Source of the DNA: Pinus tabuliformis
Taxonomy: Eukaryota; Streptophyta; Pinopsida; Pinales; Pinaceae
Length of the DNA stretch: 64,000 nt
NCBI GenBank assembly: GCA_031772625.1
Contig: CM062818.1
Location: 1,279,420,277-1,279,484,276, forward strand
Reading direction: 5' to 3'
This document shows positions 50,292 through 63,059 of this stretch, in pieces (the stretch's first letter is position 1; the number at the start of each line of letters is the position of its first letter). The translations under genes and the position numbers were made by a program. The notes below the pieces were generated by a model that saw only the letters and a list, made by a program, of their open reading frames with translations, was not told where the DNA came from and made no database searches.

Positions 50292-51820
50292 GTGTCCTCT
50301 CATCCTGGTTTGAACCTTTACATATCTATCATGGAATATGTTACTCTCATCCCTCCACGATGTCTTTTTCATGCCAAATCTCTTACCATCATGAGGGATT
50401 TTTTTGATCACTTGTCCACATACATGTATGATGGTGAAGGCGAAGTGGCATGCCCTCAGTTATTGCATAACTTTCTTTCCATGCTTCATGAGGAAGATGG
50501 ATGTTCTAACGAATAGGCCAGTTTGTTGCTTGCATACACACTTCGAGAATCTCGACATCAATGGTTGTGTAGCCTATCGGCTAACAACTCCACTCACTTG
50601 AGCACTTTTGTGATCTCATTGAAGACACTTTATATCACTTTGATCCAAAACACCTTGACCAAAAATTGTTACAACAATGGAAGCCACTGCATGAATCGCC
50701 TATGGATTTTTGGCAGCACTTCCGTGATCTGCAGTTTCAAGATCCGCAGAGCAAGATGAAATTTTTCAATCTTTGGGACCGATTCGAGTATTGTCTTAAG
50801 AAATATGCTCATACCAAGAAGAAGTTTTAAATCAAGCCTCGCTTAGCATTCTTCAATGTTAGAGCTGTGCAATCATAGACAGATGCAATCACTGTCACAA
50901 GTGACTGTCCGTCGTTCCATCAACAAACAACTCTGCCACTACAGAGTGATGTGAGAGATCATGCTCGCACATCTGTTTGGCTATCACATCCTCCTAACAT
51001 CACTTCACTTAATTTTCGCACGGATTTGGTTGTGAGTCCATCGAGTTGCCATATGCATTTTGTTCCATAGCCTCCCTCTTCATACTTAGCTAATCTTTGG
51101 GATGACACTGTCTTGTGTTCTTCGATTCTAGACTCTGCAATTGTTGTTAATGAAGAACAAGCCATTCACAGAGTTGGTGCTAAACAACAAACATGTGCTA
51201 TCATTCATGAAGAGTATGACTAGGAGCCTTAGCATCAACACTTGGCGAAAGATTACTCCCCTGTGTCCGAGCCTCCTCTGTTCTTTCCTAACATCTTTGT
51301 TGAACCTGCCATCCATGATTTTGCATGTGTATCTTCATCCACGGATGCACCCATTGTTGATCACTCACAGCTCACATCGGATGTTAGTCCATCATTCGAC
51401 AATGGAGAGGATGAGTTACTAATTGAAAATCTACTTGATTTTTCATTTCCCTTTTTTGGAAACACAAAGGATGAATTTCTTCGCTTCTCATCTACTCCTC
51501 TGTTTGATTCATCAGATAATGAGGATGTCAATGAAATCATTGATTTTTATGATCGTGGTTGTCGTGATCCATTTACTTCCATATTCGATCACGATCATGT
51601 TTCTATCACATATGATTTTTTGAAGCCATCAGTTTATGATAATCTATCTAATGATGGAGTCAAAACACCCCAGACTATCGAGGAACTTCAGCATGAGATG
51701 ATGGTTATGTCAAGCCCTCATTGTCCTGAGATTGGTTTCACTTTCGATCAAGAGATTGTTCAATCACCCAAGGCTCCTCATCACTCATTTGTATGCATTG
51801 AAGATAAATCTCACACATAG
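50292..51820 (+). pseudogene. Gag-like gene of the gag-only element
   Basis: The first frame (50292-50759) has MYDGEGEVACPQLLHNFLSM, a stop, then LLAYTLRESRHQWLCSLSAN, the usual plant gag core. A frameshift at about 50600-50640 leads to FDPKHLDQKLLQQWKPLHES and MDFWQHFRDLQFQ, then KFFNLWDRFEYCLKKYAHTK. The same frame continues with a few stops to an open acidic segment at 51242-51820 (192 codons; CRDPFTSIFDHDHVSITYDF, TPQTIEELQHEMMVM). No zinc knuckle and no protease are seen. It would package the element RNA, with enzymes supplied by another element. Confidence 0.75.
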
Positions 51821-53232
51821 ATCATGCTTCCTCCACTTGAACTGTAGGATCCCATTGCTCATGCATTAGAGGAATGTTACGTTTCAAGCACACGTGCGCA
51901 ATGCAATTTGTCTTTGCTTCTTTCGTTTTCTTTCCTCTCATAGTCAAGAGGATGCATATGCTTCAAAGTTGCACGTAGTGTCACACATGAACATGATAAG
52001 TCCACAGATAGCTTGTCATGTACTTACATTCACTTATGTCATATGGACACTTTTAAACATGAAGTGTGTTTGTCTTCATTGTTATATCTTTCTTGTTTGC
52101 TGGTTTGCACAACCGGGTTGCTCGCGGGCCAAGACTTCATCAACATGGGTTAACCAATGTGCCATTGACTACATTGGAAGTATCACTTAACGTGATCATG
52201 CCCATGCATCGTTAGCTTAGGACTAGGAGTAGTTTTTTCTTTTAGTTTGTTTGCTTGCATGCTTGTTTTCTTACCTGCTTCGTTTGTTTGTTTTCTTGCT
52301 TTTTTTCTTACTTTGATTTCACATTTTCTTCTGCTTCTGATTTGCTTTGTTGTTTGTTTTCTTGTTTTGTTTGTAGGTTAGTTTTGCATGAAACCATGTA
52401 TGACTCTTGAGGTAAGCAAGGTAAAGTACAAGAGGTCTTGTATTGCTATGGCTACTTGGTTATTTGTCATCTTGCCTTTGTATGATGAACTTGTTACTTT
52501 TAGTCCATGATACATCGAAGGAAAATGTGTATTGTTGGAGGTGAACCTTGGTGAAAACACAATGCCTACGTGCTAACTAGTGCCACCTACTCTAGTCGGT
52601 TATTTTTCGGTTAACCCTTGTTAGCTCGGTCAAGTAGAGTAAGGTGAGGTGGAAAACTTTAACAAGCATGTCAGAGGTATATAATAGACTACTTCTCTGA
52701 AGGAACAACCTCTTCTGCACTTAATAAGTTGAGATCCCTCTTCCACCTCTGAAATAAATAAGTGTTATGCAGAGTTATAGAGAAAAATGAAAAGTGAAAA
52801 TGAAAAAAAATGAAAAATGAATAAGACGAAGGAAGTGAAAGGCTTCCTGCTCAGACAGGTGATGCAAGTAACTCTGCCAAGGTACTGACCAGGCTCACTG
52901 GCAACAGAGTGATGCTTGTGTTCCCGTGTGACTCCACTGGGTACTGTTAAGGCCTACTAGTAGCAGAGCAACACCAGAGATGAAATTAAGACTCTGGCGA
53001 CTATACTGCTTGTGCACCAATATACCCCTTAACCCCAATCAAAACAACTATGTCGACTTTTCTTGGAATGTGTGTCAATCGAACAAGAGCTTGGCAGATG
53101 CTACATCCTACAATCAGGTTAGTGTTAAACCAACACAAACTAAGAACATAACAATACTTCCGGAGGTGTTAGACTTTTTTTCATGAACAAGGTCCATTCA
53201 AAGAACTGGAGTTCTACCAGTGTGTCGCCAAG
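51821..53232. other. Internal 3' non-coding part of the gag-only element
   Basis: No coding domain is seen. 52220-52380 is T-rich (many ttgttt, ttcttg). 52830-52990 holds a repeated phrase around ggtactgaccaggctcactgg / gggtactgttaaggcctact. A purine-rich tract next to the 3' LTR is lacking. Confidence 0.6.
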
Positions 53233-53449
53233 TGTTGTAGAGGCTACAACCACCCTCCAAAATTTTTCCTTAGCTTCATTTTGGAGCCTCCCTACCAACC
53301 TTTATAGCAACATGGCTTGCTTCGTCAAGTACACAAGCTCCAATGATATTCTTGCAGAATGGTAGTCTGTCTATCAAAGCTTGATGCATTCCCCTAACAG
53401 GTCATTTCTCCTGACTTGGTCCAGCTGCAGGCTAAGAAGCTCCCTCAAG

Positions 53450-54770
53450 AAATTGCATAATTCTAGAGGGAAACCAACCTTCCCACCAGAAATTGTGCAA
53501 TTCAGCTTGGCGCCCCACTGGGCTCAAGAATTGTGCAATTCTTCCAGTCGAGCATCATCCAAAAAATTGCGCAATTCCTCCTAGCAGGGCTGCTTTGCCC
53601 CACAATTGCGCAATTTAGGACAACAATCAGTTGCTCTAGTTAGAAATTGCAGAAATCTCCTAGGCAGTCAGCCCATTTCCCTTCTAGAAATGCACATTCT
53701 CTCCCAGCAGTTGAGTAGGCTCTTACATGTGCAGTTGGTTTGACCAGTTCCACCCCGGAGTAAGGAAACTTGACTTGCATGCATGGGCTGCCTTTTCTTG
53801 GAATAGAAAAAGAAACATGCAAAAAGCATCTATAGATTTTAGGGAGCTATTTTTAGTTGCTGAAGATTACATGCAAAGATCGTTTTAGAATCTTTCCTCC
53901 AAGTGTCGCTTTTTCCTAGATTTGTGGCATGTGCATCATGAGCTTCAAACTTATTTATTCAACACTTTAGAGTTCATTTCTTCAGATCGATCTTGGAGCT
54001 CTGACATCCCATAGTACATCCAAGACTCTTCGACACATCTAGCTCAACTATTCATGGGTAAGTGGTCTCAACTTGTCTTTTGCAGCATTTTTGTCACTTT
54101 TTGTCTTTTTGCTTGTGAGAGTGTTGTTTCCTTGATTTCGTTGAACACTTTTTGTAATTTACATGCATACTAGCTTGTACTAGCACCATTTCAGTTTTCC
54201 TTACTATCTTATTGTCGACGCATGCATGAAACTGTTTTGCACGAACGGTCATCGATTTAGCGACTCACTTCACCAACATGCATGTTGTTCCATTTTTTGA
54301 ATCTTTCATTCACTGTTTGCATGAATGATCATTCCCTTTTGCTTACACTTAGTATCATTATTAATTCACTTTGACATTTTCTTTCAGTTGCTCATTGGCA
54401 GGTCTGGGTAGCCTTAGCCTGGACTCTGCCTCACTAAGACAACATTGCGTAATAATCAGAGGGAAGGCTCTATCTTCCCCTCAAGAAATCTACATTTCTT
54501 CCCAACATCTGTTCTCCAGACCTGCTTTTTGCAATTCTGAGGGACAGTGACTGTTGGCCCAAAAAATTACGTAATCCAGTCACTGAAACTGCATCCATTG
54601 CCAACTTAAATTGTGCATTGGATAATTCCAGGAGTCAACATTCAGCCTGGGTTGCGCATTGTGCAATTCTAGCAGCCAGTCATGCCTCCTAGATAGCCTA
54701 GACTAACTTTGGCACAGTTCTACCAGCAAGTTAGCCATCCTCCCAGAAGGAATTGCACAATCTTTGCATA
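53450..54770. repeat. Dispersed AATTGYGCAATT palindromes, 3' LTR copy
   Basis: Same array as at 44885-46200. The best units here are full palindromes (aattgcgcaatt near 53565 and 53605). Confidence 0.8.
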
Positions 54771-54899
54771 TCAATCCCTAGGTATGTGTTATGTCATTCT
54801 CGAATTAGCTTTGGTTTCCACTGAAAGATTTATTACAATGCATTTTGTTTGTCTCGAGATCTAGCAGGTGTTCGTTCGCCTCTTGACAGTTTAGGATCA

Positions 54900-57800
54900 A
54901 TGGCTTCCAAGAGAGAAGGATCAAAGAACACTCATGGAAGTGGAACTGGAGAAATGATTGAGTAAGTGTTTGAAATTCTACTGATCTACGAAGATATCAA
55001 GCTGATTATAGATAAGGACATCAAAATAAAATGGCAAGAGGAAAATGATGCATTTGTAGGAAAATTAGGGGAAGACCTCGAAGACCGCTATGTATATGTG
55101 AACATCCACAAGTCCAGCTTGTACTGGATTGCATTCTAATACCTCGTGTTTCCATGCACGGACATGATACACTAGATCATCTCGCACAATGATCCTGAGA
55201 CGATGACCTTGAGTAGTGTTAGCGGGACAAATATTTCAACCTTTAGGGCACATGATTATGATGAGATTTATCATATGTTAGAGGCTGTGACTATCATGGA
55301 GACTCCCTTCAGCTTACCCAGCAACAATGCCAACTCCAGAGACATTCTGAAGAATTGGGAAAAGGAGTCAGCTAAATTCAGGATGACATCCAACCAAATC
55401 TACAAGACGAAGATACTACGGAAGGCATATCAATTCTTGGTCATCTTTGCATGTCGACTGTATGGCCAAGACAGCATGGAGACCTTCCCACACAGTTGGG
55501 TGATCATGCTGGACCAACTGACCAGAGATAGAGAACCATACAACTAGTCTAACATGTTGCCTCATCAGCTAAAGGAACTAGTAAGGAAGGCTCCACAGCC
55601 GCCCAAAGGTATGCAAGAAGAAATCTACATGTACGCCTACATCTTAGATGCAGTCTTTACCCGACAGGGAGTTTCTGGGCTTGAAGTGGGCATGTTCACC
55701 CGTGGAGACTGCTATGAACACTTATTGTAAGATGGTGTCTGAATGCATGTTCACAGGAGTTATCACACAACTGTCTGATCATTTTATCACCGTGGCTTAC
55801 AAGATGATATTCGAATAGGATCCACCCTGTATTTCGATGGCAGCAATAGAGGAACTGATAAACATAGTTGATCGGTATGCCTCACTATTCAACACCTTCA
55901 TACAGACATACAATGCGGAGAATCCTCCACATGTTCTACCTAAGTTTGCCTTCGATGTGCTTGTCATGCAGGAAGTATCTTATCACATCTCCGTAGGATT
56001 GAGAGCTAGGCTGCACCGGAAGAAGAAGGCAACTTGGCCCACTCTTCTGCTGCACATAGGGTTATATGAGATCTGGAGTTTAAAGCATGTGGATTTCAAA
56101 GAAGAGAAGATGAAGAAGTATCCATTCGACCTCCGAAGTTACAATCCGTATGACCCGCATTGTCTTGTGAAAGATCATTGCACAAGAGTACAGTTCCAAT
56201 GGATCCATGAGGAATTTCATTGGGCAGGGTAGAACCCATGGAGATATTTCTACCATTTCTCTAGACCCAATGAACAGGTTGGCTTCACTATGGAGTGGTT
56301 AGCGAAGCAACGTGAAGCAGCATCTCGAACATCACCAGAAGAAACAATAGCAGTAGAGGTGGACATACTAGTGCGTGACAAGGGCAAGAGGAAGATTGTT
56401 GACTGCATGGAGGAAGAGAAAATTTGCAAGTCCTGAGCAGATCGACTTGTGGAGAAAGTAGATTTGGCTATAGAGGTGGAGAGGCAACAACGGGAGAAGC
56501 GAAACATACAAGGGCAGAGAGAGAAACAGAGAATGGAGGAAATAGAGAAGGAGTTGCATGAGTTGAAGGAGAAACTATGAAAGGAAGAAAATTTGTGCAA
56601 ACAAGAGAGGGAAGCACAACATCGGTAGCTACAGAAGGGGGCGCAACATGTGCAGATAGATGAAACAATGGCCGTATAAGTAGTGGACTCATCAAAACAA
56701 CTTGCATCAGGCGAACATGGTGAACCATCGCCGGAGTAGGACTTCGCTCAGGAGATAGAGCAAGGAATTGAACAGATGCATACGGACATGGAACAACATG
56801 ATTTAGAGTAGGACATATACCTCGTGCCTCACCACCAAAGGGGTCGACCCACCAACTTCACCATATCCAAAACATGTGCAAGTCCCAAGTGACCAAGGAG
56901 ACACTGAGATCCTTGGAGATCAACTGGAAGGAGAGATGCACAACATCTCATTTGAGAAATCTCAACATAGAGTTGTGCAATCTTACAAAGTGTCAACTCT
57001 GGAATATCATACATCTCCTGCGTAGGATGAGGAATAAATGATCATTTCTGACATGTGCAAACATCTCGAAGCCTTGGCTGATGCCACCAGAGAATATGCC
57101 GAAGCCACTAGCTCAAGTGTTCACTTTCTGATAGTTGAGAATGAGAAAATGGATAAGGAGCTATAGATGGCCAAGAAAGGAGGAGAGTTGGTGACAGCGT
57201 CTGCCCGAGCATAACTGAAAACCCAATACTAGATGAAGTATTGTCCCTTGACACAATTATGTGGTTGTCGTATTTCAAGTTTGGTACCGTGCATAAGGCA
57301 GTCATTCATCTCAACAAATGGCAGCAGCAATCTGCTAGAAGAGGACATATATTGTTGAACGTACATGCAGTTATTGATTACGCACAAATGTGGATGATGA
57401 AATACAAGGGAGCCCCAATTCACTTGCTTAAGATGATCAAGCCGAGAGCAGTCGAGCTGAAGGGATGCATCCAGAGTCTACAGGATTCCCATGCATGTCG
57501 GCAAGGTTCCCATTCACGTGTATTCAAGAGTATGGATGTTGTGGTGTGTATGCATGTGATCCCATCTACTGGGACTCTCAACCAGGCATAGACAAAGGCA
57601 TAGGTTCGACTAGATCTTGACTCGTACTTTAACGAGTTGATGCGCATTGCCACCAGCCCAGACTTGTCGATTAGTGTAGACACCATGCACAAGTATGTTG
57701 TTGGTTCGGCCACATTGAAGACAATGATGCACATGCTATCAAACGAGTTGGATAGAGGAGCCCAAGTAGTGTAGCCAGATGCTATGGAGGCAAGAGTTAG

Positions 57801-57930
57801 GTTCTAGAAATATGTAACCTTGGAGTACACGGAAACCTTTGTGGACTACTAATCTTGGCATTAGTACACTACTGTTGAAGATCACGAGGATGTTGAAGAG
57901 TTGTACTTCCCACAATTTTCTGAGTCATAG
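54900..57930 (+). pseudogene. U3-encoded ORF, 3' LTR copy (broken)
   Basis: This copy keeps the ATG (54900; MASKREGSKN). Open stretches are 55203-55547 (FRAHDYDEIYHMLEAVTIME, FACRLYGQDSMETFPHSW), 55837-56232 (MKKYPFDLRSYNPYDPH) and 57241-57591 (YFKFGTVHKAVIHLNKWQQQ). One net frameshift lies between 55547 and 55837. Coiled-coil-like REKQRMEEIEKELHELKEKL is at about 56515-56575. It ends FSES and TAG (57928) as in the other copy. Some TAG stops fall at the same positions in both copies, for example after EPYN / KPCN, after KA and after VRF. Confidence 0.65.
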
Positions 57931-58108
57931 TGATGTCTTGTATGGCTTGCTCAAAGCCACTTTTGTCTAACATGGGTACAAGTGCATTGTAATGTAAGAT
58001 CTTTGCAAGTGTCGATAGTTGGATGTAACAGTCATAGAGTAGATGAAGGGTCATGAGGGTAGATGAACTGTCACAAAGGGGAACGCCAAGGGTCACCCCA
58101 CCCTTTTC

Positions 58109-58116
58109 TATAAATA
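58109..58116 (+). promoter_or_regulatory. TATA box of the 3' LTR
   Basis: TATAAATA in the same context as at 49544-49551. Confidence 0.7.
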
Positions 58117-58827
58117 GTCCCTCTTAACTCATTGTAAATTATTTTGGTCAGCAAAGCTTCCGCTAGGATTATCTTACAGAGAGCTTGGATAGTATTATAT
58201 TGAGCCTTGGCTTCCCCATTGCAGAGAGCTAGTACATCTCTTTGGAGTAGTAGGCGGTTGTGGTTGTAACGTGCCGCTGTTGGAACTAGTGGTTGGACAT
58301 GGATGTATTGTATATTGACTGGAACTTAAACTTATTAATATAACAAGTTCCAACACATTTCATGCATATGTTGTATTGTATTTCAACTATCTATTTACTC
58401 TAAATGACATATGTATTTTTTTTTCTTACGCATGCATGTATAGTTATTTCTTTGTATGTGTGTATGAATCTTTCTGAAATGTGTTGTTGGTTTAACCATC
58501 ACTTTGGATTGCTAGCTAACTTGCCTTCCATGTTGTGATGTATCTTTTCTCATTTGTTCCCTTCTTAACTCCGTGTTATCAAAAGTTTCTAAGGGGTGCA
58601 CTCATCTCAACCCTCATGTGTTAGAAACTCTCATGCACCTTCCTTGGATCACTGCATATGTCACACCCTTATTACCAGCATAATTATCTTACTTTCTTCT
58701 GTGAAGCAGTCAACTCATTACCATATGACCCATTATTGGGACTCCTACACCAAATGGTTTGAGGTCTAATTGGGAATTCTTACCGAGGAGATCCCCTGAC
58801 ATGTTGGCGGGTCCAACACCGTCAACA

Positions 58828-60489
58828 CAGGTGGATGCTTGCAAGGGTGGAAAAAAAATGGATATATAGAGTACTCATTATTGTGGAAAGTGTAAGAAGC
58901 TGGTAAAAGTTATTTCTAAATATCAACATGACATACACACATTTGTGCTCTTTGTCAGGTAGTTAATTTGTTGTACCATAATACACATCATATGCCTAAA
59001 AATGCACAAAGAAATATCTATCGATGGCCTGAAGGATAACAAACATTTCATTGAGAGTATGAAGCCATTTAGTAATCTTCACCCACTAGGCTACTATTAG
59101 GAGGCCCTTTGTTGTTTTTATAAATTATTGTGTTTGTCATGGATGTTCAAAAAGCATTTAAGTTTTTTTTGAGAGGCTTTATTCTGTAGTTATGTTACAC
59201 TAGTATTTGAAAGATCCTTTTCATGGCCATTTGAGATTGAATGATCTAATACTTTGTCATATTCACACTTCTCACAACATTTTGGACTTCACTAAGTGAA
59301 CCATTTTGGTCAAATAAGGTTTTCTCCTTTCATCAACTCTTTATGGGATGATTCTCAATTGGCAAGTTGGAGTTCTTATTTTAGTTAACACCTATAGAGG
59401 AGTTACAAGTGTCTTCTACACTACATGGATTAAGGGTAACATGGATTACTCATACTTTGGGATTTAATTTTGAGTGGATTAAGGGTAACATGGATTACAC
59501 ATACTTTGGGATTTAATTTTGAGGACCTTTACTTTGTTAGGGTTATGCTTTCTAACCCTGACTTAACAAGGGATATGGTTCCTTTTCTTGAATTGAAAGA
59601 TAATCCTTTAATGTCACGCCTAGGATTTCTTTGACCATCATCAAGGTAGAATTTGGCATCCATCCTCAAACTTGTTTCCTTCACAAATTTTGTATCCTTG
59701 GAAACTGTAATTGGTAGAGATAGGTTCCTCTATTTTGTTCTCTTCAAAAGGTATAACCTCCATAGAAAAATCTGGATAGAGTCATTTCTAGTTTTTGGAA
59801 CCTTCCTTGTTGCTTAAATCAGTGGTCACTGATATTGATGAACTTTTGCATATCAAGTACTATTTATATGGTCCATTCGTACCCTCTAAGTAGGCCCAAA
59901 ATATTTAATTAAGAGGATATATATAATTTGTATATCTAGGTCACATAAACAACCCCACTAACAAATTGAGCCCCTACGATGGCATTTTCTTTTGAGAAAT
60001 TCATGCATTATAGGACAATCTAATTATCTTCGTCAAGAATACATGCAAACATTATATGAACATTGTTATGATTCTAGAACCCCCTTTGGTCATTCTACAA
60101 TGGGCTCCCATTAGGTCTAGGTCAAGATTTGAGATAAATCACTTGATTCCACACCTTACGAGGACTTTTTATCTATGTCATTTAGAGGAGTTCAAGGTGG
60201 AGGAGCACCTTATTTTTATATATCCATTTTTTTTAATTCAAAGGGAAGTTTCATTGCCCTTATCAAGGATGGAGAAGGCCTATCTACAAGATTTCAATAT
60301 TTGGGATAGACACACCTACTTTTCACAAGTGAGGTTTAAGGCACAAATTTATGGCCTTGTACAATCCTCACCAATAATATTCCATTTGGTAGATCTTCTA
60401 CATCTTCCCTATTAACATGCTTATTTATGGCATAAATAGGAGGTGAGGCCTAGATGACAAAAGACACTATCTATATGAGACCTCCCTTT
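58828..60489. other. Unassigned DNA
   Basis: Flank of the gag-only element and of the solo LTR. A 119-codon open frame at 60056-60415 has no recognisable content. A 49-bp tandem duplication is at 59426-59523. Confidence 0.45.
59426..59523. repeat. 49-bp tandem duplication
   Basis: Two adjacent copies starting tggattaagggtaacatgga differ at one base (tactc / tacac), so the duplication is recent compared with the surrounding decay. Confidence 0.95.
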
Positions 60490-62859
60490 TGTTGGGAATA
60501 ATACTAAGAGGGGGAGTGAATCAGTATTTACAAATCAATATATTTTTCAATTTCATAATCAGATTTATATATGCTAATTGAGTCAAGGGAACTCGCGTGT
60601 GCACATGATTGTTCTTAAGGCAACCAACGTATATCCAATGAACTTATGATTTAGTTAATTCATCATATGTTGATCTTTAATCAGTGCATCAGTACTTTAT
60701 TAAACACTAAATAGTAACCATGTGCAGTAATAATAGAATAAACCATTACACAAAGAAAACACACATGAACACCAAGATTTAAGGTGGAAACCCAATGCAG
60801 GAGAAAAACCACCTACTATTGTTGTCTCTATCTTCTTTTAATATAAATAATACTATGTTTACAATCTTGTACTTGTGCAGACTCATACTAGTACATAGGA
60901 ACCAACCTATAGAAGGCTACAACCTTCTCCTGTTCTCCAGCTTCTATTGGAAGGGAGCTACAACCCCCTAGCTCTTGTACTAGATGATATGTTTATCAGT
61001 ACATAGGCTCTGACCTACCACCTTCAGTGGTTCTCTAGCTGCTACTAGAAGGGAGCTCCAACCCCCTGATCTAATCACTAGCCACTGATGGTAAGAAGAT
61101 TCAACTTCCTCAATGAAGGCTCCAACCCTCAGTATCTTCCAAGGACAACGTTTCATAAACTTTTAGACTGGATACTCTTGGTACACAACAACACATGATG
61201 AAGGCCACGTTTCATCAAATTTTCATGCTGGACCCATCAGTAACAATGAAGCTCACAATCAATCATGATTGCAATATAATCAACAAATAAATTTGCATCA
61301 ACCAATCACTAAAACCCAATCATCAATCTCTGATATAACTGAGACCCGATCATCAATATCTGAATCAACCACAAATGAATCAATCAATCACTGAAACCTC
61401 TGACACATTAAATCAAACAAACACTGAACCTCTAACAAAACTAAATCAACCATTCACTTAAAACCCAATCAGCCAATACTTAATCAAAATTCAACCAATC
61501 AATGTGAAAAATCAAATCATTGTAACCACAACACAAATTTGAACCCAGAACATTGCATCAGCAACCAGAGCCAACTACAAGATCAAAAATCATATGTCAG
61601 AATGTATATGATACTTCAATGAAGCCAACTTTCATGTATATGCTACTTCCTTTAAGCAAACTTGCGTATACCTCCAAAATTACTGAAGCATAAAAACCTC
61701 TGAATCAAAATTGTACCAACTAGTAACATTCTGAAGATCTATTGTCAAATTATAGAGATCTAAAGAGACAGCAACAAATATCACCCTTCTCATTTAATCA
61801 ATTAGTTAATCAGACTCAATTTCCTTATACATTCAGTTCTACATTCATATCTAATGAAGACATCATTGACAAACAACATTGAAACAATGGCACTGATTAG
61901 ATCGATCAGTCATCTTTAAACAACAAGATTTTGTTTTGCATACACTACTTGGAAGAGTATAACCTACGTGTATACACACCTTCACCAAGGAAAACCAAGG
62001 TATAGATCCGCAAATACAAACTTATAACTTCGCAACTATTCCACACTTCCGATACACCCATATCATAACATTTAAAGCCAAAACATTTGTTAGAACTCAG
62101 ATCTAGCCTATCCATTATGAGAACACATAATGATAAGTCATTATGATCCTGATCCATCATTAGATCTCATCCACCATCAAACATTCAAGTGCATACTTAG
62201 TCCAGATGAAGGAAAGTATCAGAAACCCATAACATGCATAATTGCTTTTGATCTCACACTTCATAAGATATTCATTACTTGTCCCCTTGGCCCTTTGATC
62301 TGCCCCTCCTTATATAGTTTTAGCCCTTCTCAATACCTCGGACCAAAACAACACTTAGCACCTGTCGTATTCGTGGACGGCATCAAGTAACTATTATTCC
62401 ACTCAATATTGTGGTCTAATACCATGGTATGTACCCTTGGTATTCTTTCACCTTAATTTCTATAATTTTTCAATCCCATGTACAGTTTTCCTCTTGTGAA
62501 AGTGCATGCATATGTATACGCTCTTTTTGTATAGGGAACCCATGTATACAACTTAACATACATGAAAGCATCCTTTTTCCTCAATTTCTTGATTCTTATC
62601 TATAGTCCTTTGTTCCATCATCCCGTTCTTCTATTCCTTCTGAATATACCTATTATAATGTGATTTTCCATTGTACATTACTTCTGAACTGATTCCTTTG
62701 AAGTGCCCTGCATTTTTTCACATCTATAAACACAACTGCCATGCATTCTATCACATCTGATATCTCTCCTTTAGATTCATCTAGTTACCATCTATAACTG
62801 AGTTGTTATGCTACTAGTGGGTTTCCATCAAGTACAACACATGCATCATAATGCCAACA
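60490..62859 (-). mobile_element. Solo LTR of a Copia element related to 27621-36422
   Basis: It begins TGTTGGGAATAATACTAAGA and ends ATGCCAACA, like the Copia LTRs above, and shares long internal segments (gtggaaacccaatg, acaatcttgtact, gggagctacaaccccc, ctccttatatag). Flanks ccttt and ccttg agree at 4 of 5 positions. No internal domain or partner LTR is next to it, so it is a solo LTR from LTR-LTR recombination. At 2,370 bp it is about 850 bp longer than the other copies, mostly in 61150-61900. Confidence 0.85.
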
Positions 62860-63047
62860 CCTTGGATAGATAGATAATCCTCTATCCCTCAAATGACATC
62901 ATTGGGAATGATAAAACTCATCATTTAAGGGCTCCTTCAAGGATTCACAACAAAGCCATGCGAGCCCTGAATATTCTCTAGATGACATCATCAGGAAACA
63001 CTTTTGTCCCTAACTTGTTTTTTATGACTAGGACTAGGATCCACCCT

Positions 63048-63059
63048 CCCCCCCCCCCC
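63048..63059. repeat. Poly-C run (12 C)
   Basis: A 12-base C homopolymer. Its length may be affected by sequencing error. Confidence 0.9.

Larger units (their letters stand above)
44664..58827 (+). mobile_element. Non-autonomous LTR retrotransposon with about 5.6-kb LTRs and gag only
   Basis: Two direct repeats of 5,593 bp and 5,595 bp (44664-50256 and 53233-58827) start TGTTGTAG and end AACA. Flanks caagt (44659-44663) and caggt (58828-58832) match at 4 of 5 positions, as a TSD. A PBS-like TGGTGCTAGAAGGAGGGCC starts 4 bases inside the left repeat. The 2,976-bp internal part holds a gag-like gene and no protease, RT or integrase. This matches the class called TR-GAG (terminal repeats with GAG domain). 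The LTRs look roughly 85% identical by eye, so it is old. No clear polypurine tract is seen before the 3' LTR. Confidence 0.85.
53233..58827 (+). repeat. 3' LTR (5.6 kb) of the gag-only element
   Basis: 5,595 bp, colinear with 44664-50256 from TGTTGTAGAGGCTACAAC to GTCAACA. It contains the same array, ORF and TATA box. Confidence 0.85.

Noticed and set aside
56250..56728. Matching minus-strand ORFs in the 3' LTR
   Set aside because: Same antisense effect as in the 5' LTR copy.
44664..58827. Tandem segmental duplication of a host gene
   Set aside because: Repeat edges TGTTG...AACA, the PBS next to the left copy, the gag-like interior and the flanking near-TSD fit one LTR retrotransposon better.
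60056..60415. 119-codon open frame as a gene
   Set aside because: No recognisable motif, no related copy and no context; length is within chance for AT-rich decayed DNA.
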